Shown here: positions 55,741 through 64,000 of the stretch, in pieces | Numbering within the stretch: position 1 is the first letter of the stretch | Layout: every line of letters starts with the position of its first letter | Position numbers and translations under genes: made by a program | Notes under the pieces: generated by a model | What the model was told of the DNA's origin: nothing | Seen by the model: only the letters and a program-made list of their open reading frames with translations | Databases searched by the model: none | NCBI RefSeq assembly: GCF_001956045.1 | Contig: NZ_MRTH01000014.1 | Location: 1 to 64,000, forward strand | Length of the DNA: 64,000 nucleotides | Reading direction: 5' to 3' | DNA from: Paenibacillus sp. FSL H7-0331 | Lineage (GTDB): Bacteria; Bacillota; Bacilli; Paenibacillales; NBRC-103111

Positions 55741-56973
55741 CTATGTCCGGTAAGCGGCGTTAATTCTTACATAATCATAAGTAAGGTCGCAGCCCCAAGC
55801 GGTGGCAGTTTCATTACCCATGTGCAGGTTGACATGGATGACAACCAGATCACCTTTTAAATATTCAGCGGCGCGTTCTTCATCGAATTTAACCGGACGG
55901 GATTGCTCCAACACGACAATATCGCCCAAGCTGATATCGACAGTTTCCGTGTGAACCGGTTGACCGGCGCGGCCGACAGCAGCAATAATACGTCCCCAGT
56001 TGGCGTCAGCGCCAAAGCAAGCGGATTTCACGAGACTTGAGCCGATGACGGTTTTGGCGATCGCACGTGCAGCTTCTTGTGTTGCAGCTCCGGCAACTGT
56101 GACCTCGATCAGCTTCGTTGCGCCTTCTCCGTCACGAGCAATCGCTTTGGCTAAATACTCGCCAACATATTTAAAGCCCGCTTCGAATGCAGCCCAGTCC
56201 GGATGTTCCGGTGTTAACGTATCGTTACCAGCCAGACCACTCGCCATCACGACAACCATGTCGTTCGTGCTCGTATCACCGTCTACCGTTATCATATTGA
56301 AAGTGGAATCCGTTACGGCGTTCAACAGCTTTTGCAGCTGTGCGCTTTCAATATTGGCGTCTGTCGTCATAAATCCAAGCATCGTTGCCATATTCGGATG
56401 AATCATACCCGATCCTTTGGCCGATCCCGCGATATGTATCGTCTTATCGCCAACGGTCAGCTGTACGCAGGTCATCTTTTGCACGAGATCCGTCGTCAGA
56501 ATCGCCTGGCAAAAATCTTCTCCACCATCTGCTTTCACTTGTGCAGGCAGCTTTTCGATACCGCTAAGCACCTTCGGCATAGGAAGCAGCTCGCCAATAA
56601 CGCCTGTTGATGTGACGCCTACCAAATGCTCCGCTACACCAAATGCTTCAGCCGCAGCTGAACGCATTCCGCGTGCATCCGTATCTCCCTGCTTGCCTGT
56701 GCAAGCATTCGCGTTGCCGCTATTAACCAGCATCACCTGTAGCTTGCCTTCCACGGCTACGCTCTCACGGGTTACATGCAGCGGCGCCGCTTGAAACGCA
56801 TTCAGTGTATATACACCTGCAGCCTGTGCGGGAACCTCGCAGACAATAACACCAAGATCAAAACGGCTCGTTTTTTTCAAACCGCAATGCAGACCACCAG
56901 CACGAAATCCTTGAGGCATCGTAATCGAACCCTCGGGCACGACCGAATATAGTTCCTTTGTTTGCTTGCTCAC
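55741..56973 (-). CDS. argJ: Bifunctional ornithine acetyltransferase / N-acetylglutamate synthase
   Basis: Recycles the acetyl group from acetylornithine to glutamate and can also use acetyl-CoA. The 410 aa precursor is self-cleaved before the threonine in SGMIHPNMATMLGFMTTDAN, which is present. Other family segments: VCEVPAQAAGVYTLNAFQAA and SGNANACTGKQGDTDARGM. Start is a GTG with AAGGAG about 12 bases upstream. It makes the cyclic acetyl pathway, so a dedicated argA/argE is not required. Confidence 0.96.
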   Translation of the reverse strand: MSKQTKELYSVVPEGSITMPQGFRAGGLHCGLKKTSRFDLGVIVCEVPAQAAGVYTLNAFQAAPLHVTRESVAVEGKLQVMLVNSGNANACTGKQGDTDARGMRSAAAEAFGVAEHLVGVTSTGVIGELLPMPKVLSGIEKLPAQVKADGGEDFCQAILTTDLVQKMTCVQLTVGDKTIHIAGSAKGSGMIHPNMATMLGFMTTDANIESAQLQKLLNAVTDSTFNMITVDGDTSTNDMVVVMASGLAGNDTLTPEHPDWAAFEAGFKYVGEYLAKAIARDGEGATKLIEVTVAGAATQEAARAIAKTVIGSSLVKSACFGADANWGRIIAAVGRAGQPVHTETVDISLGDIVVLEQSRPVKFDEERAAEYLKGDLVVIHVNLHMGNETATAWGCDLTYDYVRINAAYRT

Positions 56974-57001
56974 CTGTTCATCTACTCCTTAATTTTACGA
57001 G

Positions 57002-58051
57002 TTACGGGTATACAGGAGTGAACGCCAAACCAGTCGCCTCGTCCCAGCCCATCATCAAATTCAAGTTTTGAACCGCTTGACCGCCGGCCCCTTTTACAAT
57101 ATTGTCAATGACTGAAATGATCGTCAACCGACCCGTCCGCTCATCCAGAGACAGTCCGATATCACAATAATTCGAGCCCCATATTTCTTTGGTTGCAGGC
57201 CATTTGCCCTTCTCGCGAATACGTACAAAACGACGTCCTTCATAATACTGACGATAAAGATCGATAATTTCATCTTCCGTATGCTTCTGTTTCAGATTAA
57301 CATAAATAGTCGATAAAATCCCGCGTGTCATCGGCACCAAATGTGTGGTAAAGGTAATGACAACTTCTTCCCCAGCAACACGACCAAGCACCTGTTCAAT
57401 TTCCGGAGTATGCTGATGCTTATTCACTTTATAAGCCAGGAAATTTTCATTCATTTCCGAAAAATGCGCTGTTAAACCCAAGCCTCGACCCGCTCCGGAC
57501 ACACCGGATTTGGCATCAACTATAATGGAAGACGTGTCTGCCCAGCCCTGTTTCACGATCGGCACTAATCCGAGCAAGGTAGCGGTTGGATAGCAGCCTG
57601 GATTGGAAATGAATGTAGATCCTTTTACCTCTTCGCCAAATACCTCGGCCAGTCCGTAGATTGCCTTTGCCAAATAAGCAGGATCAGCTGGCTTGTGCTT
57701 ATACCATCGCTCGTAGGTTTCTCCTGATTGCAGTCTGAAATCCCCTGATACATCAATAACTTTCAGTCCAACGTCGATCAGCTGCGGTGCCAATTCACTT
57801 GCAACTCCATGAGGTGCCGCCAGAAAGACAACATCGGATTTTTGTTTAATAAGCTCCACATCAATAGCATCCAATTTATCAAGTACAATCTGGTTCAAAT
57901 GCGGGTATCCGTCGGCAAGTGGCGCACCGGCGTTGGATGAAGAAATAACCGATGTTATTTCCACATGCGGATGCGTTAGCAGCAGTCGAATTAATTCAAC
58001 CCCACCGTATCCTGTTGCCCCGATTATAGCAGCTCTTAATTTCATAGACAT
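57002..58051 (-). CDS. argC: N-acetyl-gamma-glutamyl-phosphate reductase
   Basis: NADPH-dependent reduction of acetylglutamyl phosphate. N-terminal Rossmann motif GATGYGGVELIRLL; active-site cysteine in SNPGCYPTATLLGL; catalytic His region HFSEMNENFLAYKVNKHQHT. The frame opens at 58195, but the ATG at 58051 with GGAGG eight bases upstream gives a normal 349 aa. First gene of argCJBDFGH. Confidence 0.96.
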   Translation of the reverse strand: MSMKLRAAIIGATGYGGVELIRLLLTHPHVEITSVISSSNAGAPLADGYPHLNQIVLDKLDAIDVELIKQKSDVVFLAAPHGVASELAPQLIDVGLKVIDVSGDFRLQSGETYERWYKHKPADPAYLAKAIYGLAEVFGEEVKGSTFISNPGCYPTATLLGLVPIVKQGWADTSSIIVDAKSGVSGAGRGLGLTAHFSEMNENFLAYKVNKHQHTPEIEQVLGRVAGEEVVITFTTHLVPMTRGILSTIYVNLKQKHTEDEIIDLYRQYYEGRRFVRIREKGKWPATKEIWGSNYCDIGLSLDERTGRLTIISVIDNIVKGAGGQAVQNLNLMMGWDEATGLAFTPVYP

Positions 58052-58076
58052 AGCCGTATCCTCCAAACATAAAGTA

Positions 58077-58111
58077 TGTATTATTATACATTTAAAAGAA
58101 TAATAATTCAA
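58077..58111 (-). promoter_or_regulatory. arg operon promoter with two ARG boxes (ArgR/AhrC sites)
   Basis: On the minus strand TTGAAT (58106-58111) and TATAAT (58083-58088) are spaced by 17 bp. Two 14-bp ARG-box-like sequences cover them: TGAATTATTATTCT (58097-58110, over the -35; 9 of 10 consensus arm positions) and the palindrome TGTATAATAATACA (58077-58090, over the -10). They are exactly 20 bp apart, the spacing expected of two ArgR half-hexamer sites on one DNA face. Repression by ArgR/AhrC bound to arginine is inferred; the regulator gene is not in the window. Confidence 0.8.
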
Positions 58112-58325
58112 TGAATTATTCAAACTTAATCCACTGCAAATAATCCTCAACTGCAGGATCGTATATATAAATCTTGCTTCCCTGAAGATAGACAACAGCG
58201 ATTCAGATGTTATAGGCCCCTATGAATTTTACCATGTTACACTGTGCTCGTATATATTCAGCTTCTTACGATTATGTTACGTTTATGGCGTCATCCTGTT
58301 GCTTCTTTCCTCATATCCCCTTCAT

Positions 58326-59216
58326 TTATACATGACCATTGAATTTGAAGCCTTCCCCAAGTACTTCATGTGTATCGCTCAATATGACAAAAGCTGTTGG
58401 GTCTGTCTTCTGTACTAATTCTTTCAGACGGTTGACCTCGGTTTGCCCAACTACCACCATCAATACCATTCGATTCTGTCCCGTATATCCTCCTGTAGCT
58501 TGCAGCTGTGTCAACCCGCGATCCATTTCCAATAAAATTTGCTGACGAATTTCCTCTGATTTATCCGAAATGATAAAGGCAACCTTGGAGTAGCTGAGTC
58601 CAATCTGCACAATATTAATGGTCTTGCTCGTCACGAACAGACCGATGAGTGCATACAGAGCTTTTTCTGGCGACAACACTATTCCCGCAGTCAATATGAC
58701 AAAGCCATCCAGCAGCGCCATAGCCAACCCAAGACTCAGTCCTGTATACTTATGCAATATTTGTGCAGCCAAATCCAATCCACCCGTAGATCCTTTACCA
58801 CGAAAAACAAGACCCACTCCGATCCCGAGCAAAATACCTCCATAGATGCTGGCCAGCAGTAGGTTATTAGTCAAAGCAGGCAAATTTCGGGTTAGCAAAA
58901 TAATCAGCGGCAGCAGTACAGCACCAATTACTGTTTTGACCCCGTGTTGACGACCCAGCAGATACGTTCCTAACATCACCAAAGGGATATTCAAAACCCA
59001 TTGGGTTATTGCCGGCTCGAAGCCAAAAACTGACTGTACAATAATACTGATACCCGAAGTCCCTCCGGATGCAACCTGATTCGGACTCAGAAACATATTA
59101 AATCCGGCTGCTATGATCATGGACCCCAACAACAGCAGTCCATACTCAACCACGATATCACGCCTGCTCTTGCGCCTGAGCTTCTCCACTCTCCGCTCCC
59201 GCCGCTGCACTCTCAT
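58326..59216 (-). CDS. yvjA: YitT/YvjA family membrane protein (DUF161-DUF2179)
   Basis: A 296 aa protein with a basic N-terminus, five or six predicted helices (YGLLLLGSMIIAAGFNMFLS, WVLNIPLVMLGTYLLG, VIGAVLLPLIILL, LLASIYGGILLGIGVGLVFR, LAMALLDGFVILTAGIVL) and a C-terminal soluble DUF2179 domain (GYTGQNRMVLMVVVGQTEVN ... TAFVILSDTHEVLGEGF). YitT-type proteins have no firm biochemical function. The position between prfB and the division genes mirrors yvjA in B. subtilis. Confidence 0.88.
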   Translation of the reverse strand: MRVQRRERRVEKLRRKSRRDIVVEYGLLLLGSMIIAAGFNMFLSPNQVASGGTSGISIIVQSVFGFEPAITQWVLNIPLVMLGTYLLGRQHGVKTVIGAVLLPLIILLTRNLPALTNNLLLASIYGGILLGIGVGLVFRGKGSTGGLDLAAQILHKYTGLSLGLAMALLDGFVILTAGIVLSPEKALYALIGLFVTSKTINIVQIGLSYSKVAFIISDKSEEIRQQILLEMDRGLTQLQATGGYTGQNRMVLMVVVGQTEVNRLKELVQKTDPTAFVILSDTHEVLGEGFKFNGHV

Positions 59217-59492
59217 CGCTCACACCCCTGTCTGTCTTCATCTGAATGACACAATCGAACCTTTGACCATTTCAGCTGAAAGCACAAAAAATCCACACAC
59301 TTCCCATACCTATTCATCAAGCCTTGTATTAGGCATAAGTTCCAGCTCTTAGTCAGCTGCACTGCCCTCAACCCTGCTTTCAAGTTTTGGTATGGGTTAT
59401 GTGTAGGATTTACTGAACATACATGAATTATGAACCCTGTCAGTCACTTACACGACAAGTTGCTCTGTTTATCCAAACTTCGATTACTGATT

Positions 59493-60612
59493 TTACTGTT
59501 CTGCTGCCTTCGGCTTAATCTGCTGACGCAAATACGCATCGATAAAGGCATCCAAATCGCCATCCATCACCGCACCTATATTGCCAGACTCCTCCAAAGT
59601 GCGATGATCCTTGACCATGCTGTAAGGATGAAACACATAGGAGCGGATTTGGCTGCCCCAGGCAATATCGGACACCTCACCGCGAATCTCGGCCAGATGT
59701 TTCAACTGCTCTTCGATTTTTCTTTCGTACAATTTGGAACGGAGCATCTTCATGGCTTTCTCGCGGTTTTTAATTTGCGAGCGTTCCTGCTGACAACTCA
59801 CTACAACTCCGGTTGGCATATGCGTAATCCGTACTGCCGAATCCGTCGTATTAATATGCTGTCCGCCCGCGCCGCTCGCTCGATACGTATCAATTTTCAG
59901 ATCCTCGGTACGAATCGTAATTTCCACATCGTCATCGATTTCCGGCATAATATCACAGGATACAAAAGAGGTATGGCGGCGTCCCGACGCATCGAATGGT
60001 GAAATCCGCACCAATCGGTGAACACCCTTTTCAGCCTTCAGATAGCCATAGGCATTGTGCCCACTGATCAATAGAGTCACGCTTTTGACACCTGCTTCAT
60101 CGCCAGGCAAATAATCGAGCACTTCGACCTTGAAGTTACGCTTCTCCGCCCAACGCCGATACATACGCAGCAGCATTTCAGCCCAGTCCTGCGATTCTGT
60201 ACCCCCTGCTCCCGGGTGGAGCTCAAGAATCGCATTTAGCCTATCATACGGCTGGCTTAACAGCAGCTGCAGCTGAAAGCTGTCCAGTTCCTTAACGAGT
60301 GAAGTGATTCCCTTCACGATATCAGCTGCCATGCTGTCATCCTGCTCTTCCTGAAGCAGCTCTACCAGCATTTCCAGATCCTCAAACTCAGCGGCCATCC
60401 GCAGGAAATGATCCGTATCGCCTTTAATAGCATTCATCTCGGCAATCAGCTTCTGTGCCTGCTCATTATCATCCCAAAAATCAGGAGCCGACATTTTTTC
60501 CTCATAGTTGGCGATTTGCTCCAGCTTCAGATCTAAGTCAAAGAGACCCCCTAAGCTCAGCCAAACGCACCGCTGTTTCTCGTAAATCCTGCTTTATTTC
60601 TGGTTCCAACAT
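59493..60612 (-). CDS. prfB: Peptide chain release factor 2, programmed +1 frameshift
   Basis: Recognises UGA and UAA stop codons and triggers peptide release. The product is about 372 aa: 24 codons from the ATG at 60612 up to an in-frame TGA, then a +1 shift into the long frame. The main frame holds the SPF-type tripeptide region ([15 protein letters not shown]) and the GGQ peptidyl-transferase motif ([20 protein letters not shown]). AAAGGAG precedes the ATG. Reading only the long frame would miss the true N-terminus; the shift is controlled by RF2 itself (see next feature). Confidence 0.96.
60537..60552 (-). promoter_or_regulatory. prfB programmed +1 frameshift site
   Basis: On the minus strand AGGGGGTCTCTTTGAC: an internal Shine-Dalgarno-like AGGGGG (60547-60552) a few bases upstream of the slippery CTT-TGA-C (60537-60543). 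This is the classic autoregulatory RF2 recoding signal: low RF2 stalls at TGA (60538-60540) and promotes the shift. Confidence 0.95.
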
Positions 60613-60723
60613 AGGGTTGTCTCCTTTATAATTGTGATCATTTCAAAAAAAGGAGCCGGGTTCATTCCACCGGCATCCCTTTCCTGCACCTTGTAGCTTA
60701 TTGTAGCTGTTACTAAACTGTGC

Positions 60724-63234
60724 TTACGAAGCACCGTGACATTGTTTATATTTTTTGCCGCTGCCGCAAGGACAAAGATCATTCCGACCAATCCTGTCAG
60801 CGTCATTAACGACCGGTTTTTTTAGGGAAATCTCTCCGTCCGTCGGTACCGCCTGAATTTCTACGACCTGCTGACGCTCCAGATTCATTTCCACATGCGC
60901 CTTCATGATGTAGGTAGCAACCTCTTCCTGAATGCTTTGAATCATCTCCTGGAACATTGCAAAGCCTTCAAACTGGTACTCACGCAATGGATCGGTACCG
61001 CCATAGGCACGCAAATGAATCCCTTGGCGCAGCTGGTCCATCGCATCGATATGATCCATCCACTTCGAATCCACCGCACGCAGCACAACCACTTTTTCAA
61101 ACTCACGCATAAATTCTTCACCAATCATCTGCTCGCGCTCTTCATAAATACGTTGAACGAGATCCTTGATGTACTGCGTGATCTCATCTTGTTCCTTGCC
61201 CCACAGCTCTTCAGCTGTCAGTTGACCTTCCTGAAGGAAGGTTCCGTTTCCGTAGTCAACAATAGCCTGCAAATCCCACTCCTCCGGCACCAGGTCCGAA
61301 GGGCAATGCGCTTCTACAATACGTTCCACAACCGGCAAAATCATCCCAAGCGCGATATCACGAATGTTTTCCGATTCAAGTACCTCGCGGCGCTGCTTAT
61401 AAATAATTTCCCGTTGTTGATTCATCACATCATCGTACTGGAGGACGACCTTCCGCACGTCAAAGTTGTTACCCTCGACACGCTTCTGTGCCGATTCAAC
61501 CGCACGGGAGATCAGCTTGCTCTCAATCGGCTGGTCCTCTTCAAAACCAAGCTTATCCATCATGCCCATGATGTTCTCCGCACCGAAACGGCGCATTAGC
61601 TCATCTTCCATCGATAGATAGAACTGTGAAGAGCCCGGATCGCCCTGACGACCTGCACGACCGCGCAACTGGTTGTCAATCCGACGGCTTTCATGACGCT
61701 CCGTACCTATAATATGCAATCCGCCCGCTTCTGGTACGCCGTCGCCCAACATGATGTCCGTACCGCGTCCCGCCATATTGGTGGCGATTGTCACCGAACC
61801 CGGCTGACCCGCACGAGCAACGATTTCCGCTTCCTCTGCATGGAATTTGGCATTCAGTACCTTATGCTGAATTCCCTTACGCTTCAACATCTCGGATAAG
61901 CGCTCGGAATTCTCAATAGATACCGTACCTACGAGCATCGGCTGATTGTTCTGATGCCTCTTCACAATTTCTTCTACAACGGCACGGAACTTGCTGTTCA
62001 CTGATTTATATACAATATCCGCGTTGTCCTGACGAATCATCGGACGGTTCGTAGGAACGATAATAACATCCAATCCGTAAATCTTTTTGAACTCTTCTTC
62101 CTCTGTCTTCGCCGTTCCTGTCATCCCGGACAGCTTGCGATACATCCGGAAATAATTCTGGAACGTAATTGTAGCCAATGTCATAGATTCATTCTGAACC
62201 TTCAGCTGTTCCTTTGCCTCAATCGCTTGGTGCAAACCTTCGCTGTAGCGGCGTCCAGTCATCATACGACCTGTAAATTCATCAACGATCACGACTTCTT
62301 CTTCTTGAACCACGTAATCGACATCACGTTTCATAATGACACGAGCTTTCAAGGCTTGCGTAATATGGTGATTAATCGTCACATTCGCATGATCGAATAA
62401 ATTTTCGATGTTAAAGGTTTGTTCGGCCTTGGTAACACCCGCTTCCGTTAAGGTTACAGAGCGCATTTTTACATCGATAATATAATCATCTTCATCCTTT
62501 AACCGACTCACGAAGCGGTCCGCCATATAATACATGTCTGTCGATTTGGCAGCTTGTCCCGAAATAATTAACGGCGTTCTCGCTTCATCGACCAGAATTG
62601 AATCCACTTCATCAATAACCGCAAAATATAATGGCCGCTGTACCATTTGTTCTTTATACAGCACCATGTTGTCACGCAGGTAATCGAAGCCAAACTCATT
62701 ATTCGTTCCATAGGTAATGTCCTGAGCATACGAAGCCTGCTTTTCATCATGCTCCAGGGTATTCAGGTTTACACCTACCGTCATACCGAGGAATTCGTAA
62801 ATTCTACCCATTTCCGAGCTATCCCGTTGGGCAAGGTAATCATTTACCGTCACCACGTGGACGCCTTTGCCTAATAGAGCGTTCAAATACACCGGAAGGG
62901 TCCCAACAAGGGTTTTCCCTTCTCCGGTTCTCATTTCCGCAATACGGCCCTCATGGAGCACCATACCCCCGATTAATTGGACGTCATAGTGACGCTTGTT
63001 CAATACACGCTTGGACGCTTCACGCACGACGGCAAAAGCTTCCGGCAGCAAATCATCCAGAGTTTCGTCCTTTTCCAGACGCTCCCTGAACTCCACAGTT
63101 TTATTTCTCAGCTCTTCATCGCTTAATACTTCGATACTCGGCTCCAGCTTGTTGATGACTTCGACAGTTTTCCACAGCCGCTTAACTTCGCGCTCGTTGG
63201 AATCGCCGAATATTTTTTTAACGAGTCCTAACAT
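60724..63234 (-). CDS. secA: Preprotein translocase ATPase SecA
   Basis: An 836 aa motor of the Sec export pathway. Walker [11 protein letters not shown], Walker [21 protein letters not shown], motif [15 protein letters not shown], and a C-terminal zinc motif [16 protein letters not shown] that binds SecB or lipids. Length matches Firmicutes SecA. AAGGGAG precedes the ATG. It lies between hpf and prfB, as in B. subtilis. Confidence 0.98.
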   Translation of the reverse strand: MLGLVKKIFGDSNEREVKRLWKTVEVINKLEPSIEVLSDEELRNKTVEFRERLEKDETLDDLLPEAFAVVREASKRVLNKRHYDVQLIGGMVLHEGRIAEMRTGEGKTLVGTLPVYLNALLGKGVHVVTVNDYLAQRDSSEMGRIYEFLGMTVGVNLNTLEHDEKQASYAQDITYGTNNEFGFDYLRDNMVLYKEQMVQRPLYFAVIDEVDSILVDEARTPLIISGQAAKSTDMYYMADRFVSRLKDEDDYIIDVKMRSVTLTEAGVTKAEQTFNIENLFDHANVTINHHITQALKARVIMKRDVDYVVQEEEVVIVDEFTGRMMTGRRYSEGLHQAIEAKEQLKVQNESMTLATITFQNYFRMYRKLSGMTGTAKTEEEEFKKIYGLDVIIVPTNRPMIRQDNADIVYKSVNSKFRAVVEEIVKRHQNNQPMLVGTVSIENSERLSEMLKRKGIQHKVLNAKFHAEEAEIVARAGQPGSVTIATNMAGRGTDIMLGDGVPEAGGLHIIGTERHESRRIDNQLRGRAGRQGDPGSSQFYLSMEDELMRRFGAENIMGMMDKLGFEEDQPIESKLISRAVESAQKRVEGNNFDVRKVVLQYDDVMNQQREIIYKQRREVLESENIRDIALGMILPVVERIVEAHCPSDLVPEEWDLQAIVDYGNGTFLQEGQLTAEELWGKEQDEITQYIKDLVQRIYEEREQMIGEEFMREFEKVVVLRAVDSKWMDHIDAMDQLRQGIHLRAYGGTDPLREYQFEGFAMFQEMIQSIQEEVATYIMKAHVEMNLERQQVVEIQAVPTDGEISLKKPVVNDADRIGRNDLCPCGSGKKYKQCHGAS

Positions 63235-63415
63235 GGGCCCATCTCCCTTTTTATAAAACGGTTTGCCTTAAATTGTAGCAGTTTGCAGCGCGAGTCGCAA
63301 GGAAGCTTGAAAATTGTCATCGTCCTCTACGCAAAAAGGACCGCCAGAAGCTCTCCCTGACCATCCTTGGCAATATATGCTGGCATTCATCTATTCAAGC
63401 TCTATCAATCTAATA

Positions 63416-63442
63416 GGAGCCTGCCCTATTCAGGCAAGCTCC
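63416..63442 (-). terminator. Possible terminator of hpf
   Basis: On the minus strand GGAGCTTGCCT pairs with AGGGCAGGCTCC around a GAAT loop. The T-run after it (TATTAG) is poor, so it may be a weak terminator or an mRNA hairpin. Confidence 0.5.
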
Positions 63443-63454
63443 CGGTTCATTGTC

Positions 63455-64000
63455 TTATCTTGCCGGCTCAATCAAGCCGTATTTACCGTCATCCCGTTTG
63501 TAGACGACGTTCACTTGTTCAGTTTCCATATTGGAAAATACGAAGAAGCTATGTCCCACCATATTCATTTGCAGAATGGCTTCATCAATATCCATCGGTT
63601 TCATTAAAAAGCTCTTGGTCTTCACCAATTCGTAATCTTCGTCTTCTTCATCAACCAGTACAGGTGAATCTACCCGTAATGCATCCTGGAGGCCGCCCTC
63701 TTGACGGATCTTGCGGTTCACTCTGGTTTTGTGCTTGCGAATTTGTCTTTCCAGCTTGTCCGTTACCAGATCAATGGAAGCATACATATCGGCGTTTTTC
63801 ACTTCTGCCCGCAGTACGACACCCGTTAATGGAATGGTCACCTCTACGGTTTGTAATCCTTTAATTACATTTAACGTTACTTTTACTTCTGAAGCAGGGG
63901 GAGTTTCAAAGTACCTTTCGAGCTTGGTCAGCTTTTTCTCAACATAGTCTTTCAGCGCTTCGGTTACCTCGATGTTTTGTCCACGGATGTTGAATTTCAT
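63455..64000 (-). CDS. hpf: Ribosome hibernation promoting factor, long form
   Basis: A 181 aa protein that dimerises ribosomes (100S particles) in stationary phase. The N-terminal S30AE/HPF domain (FNIRGQNIEVTEALKDYVEK, VEVTIPLTGVVLRAEV, DMYASIDLVTDKLERQIRKH) is joined by an acidic linker to the C-terminal dimerisation domain (VKTKSFLMKPMDIDEAILQM, GLIEPAR). The long form is typical of Bacillales (YvyD). The start codon is the last three bases of the window, so its promoter is outside. Confidence 0.95.
   Translation of the reverse strand: MKFNIRGQNIEVTEALKDYVEKKLTKLERYFETPPASEVKVTLNVIKGLQTVEVTIPLTGVVLRAEVKNADMYASIDLVTDKLERQIRKHKTRVNRKIRQEGGLQDALRVDSPVLVDEEDEDYELVKTKSFLMKPMDIDEAILQMNMVGHSFFVFSNMETEQVNVVYKRDDGKYGLIEPAR

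Noticed and set aside
60494..60612. The in-frame stop in prfB as a frameshift mutation or sequencing error
   Set aside because: The internal AGGGGG and CTT-TGA-C match the conserved RF2 recoding signal exactly, so it is programmed.

Overview
The window looks like a chromosomal segment of a spore-forming, motile, Gram-positive rod of the Paenibacillaceae, most probably Paenibacillus. The evidence is the 5' end of a Firmicutes-type 16S rRNA gene, the pcrB-pcrA-ligA block, CotF- and CotD-like spore coat genes, a secreted protein with three SLH (S-layer homology) repeats, and the order hpf-secA-prfB-yvjA ... ftsE-ftsX-ctpB-minJ ... uvrB-uvrA known from Bacillus. Most genes read leftward on the minus strand, as does the rRNA operon. 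The species call is inference from gene content and protein similarity; no search was run.

Layout. 1-400: start of an rRNA operon (minus) with two tandem promoters. 0.67-5.9 kb: ligA, pcrA, pcrB. 6.2-8.9 kb: two spore coat proteins and a membrane-anchored phospholipase-D-like protein. 9.3-9.8 kb: a general stress protein (plus). 10.0-14.5 kb: a Gld-type ABC exporter operon (ATPase, permease, GldG-like, DUF4340). 14.7-17.0 kb: a BTAD/TPR transcription regulator followed by a STAS protein. 17.1-23.3 kb: TPR membrane protein, SLH surface protein, long U32 peptidase. 23.5-30.9 kb (plus): the most interesting operon, described below. 31-40 kb: CotD-like protein, sugar isomerase/epimerase-like protein, uvrBA and motAB. 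40.1-46.0 kb: minJ-like, ctpB, M23 murein hydrolase, ftsX, ftsE. 46.3-49.2 kb (plus): VanW-like protein and a MarR-DoxX pair. 49.4-58.1 kb: a complete argCJBDFGH operon behind a promoter overlapped by two ARG boxes. 58.3-64.0 kb: yvjA-like, prfB with its programmed frameshift, secA and hpf.

The standout is the plus-strand operon 23544-30900. It encodes a large membrane-anchored FG-GAP protein, a carrier protein with a DSI phosphopantetheine site, a class II aminoacyl-tRNA-synthetase-like protein resembling the amino acid:[carrier protein] ligases, a DltD/SGNH-like membrane protein, a 36-residue DltX-like microprotein (29465-29575) that overlaps the dltD-like gene, and an MBOAT acyltransferase of the DltB/AlgI type. 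This has the logic of the Dlt pathway (carrier, MBOAT, DltX C-terminal tyrosine relay, DltD transferase) but has no DltA. The activating enzyme appears to be an aminoacyl-tRNA-synthetase paralogue instead. I propose that it aminoacylates a cell-envelope polymer from an amino acid chosen by that ligase. The gene families are recognised from sequence motifs; the joint function, the amino acid and the acceptor are inference.
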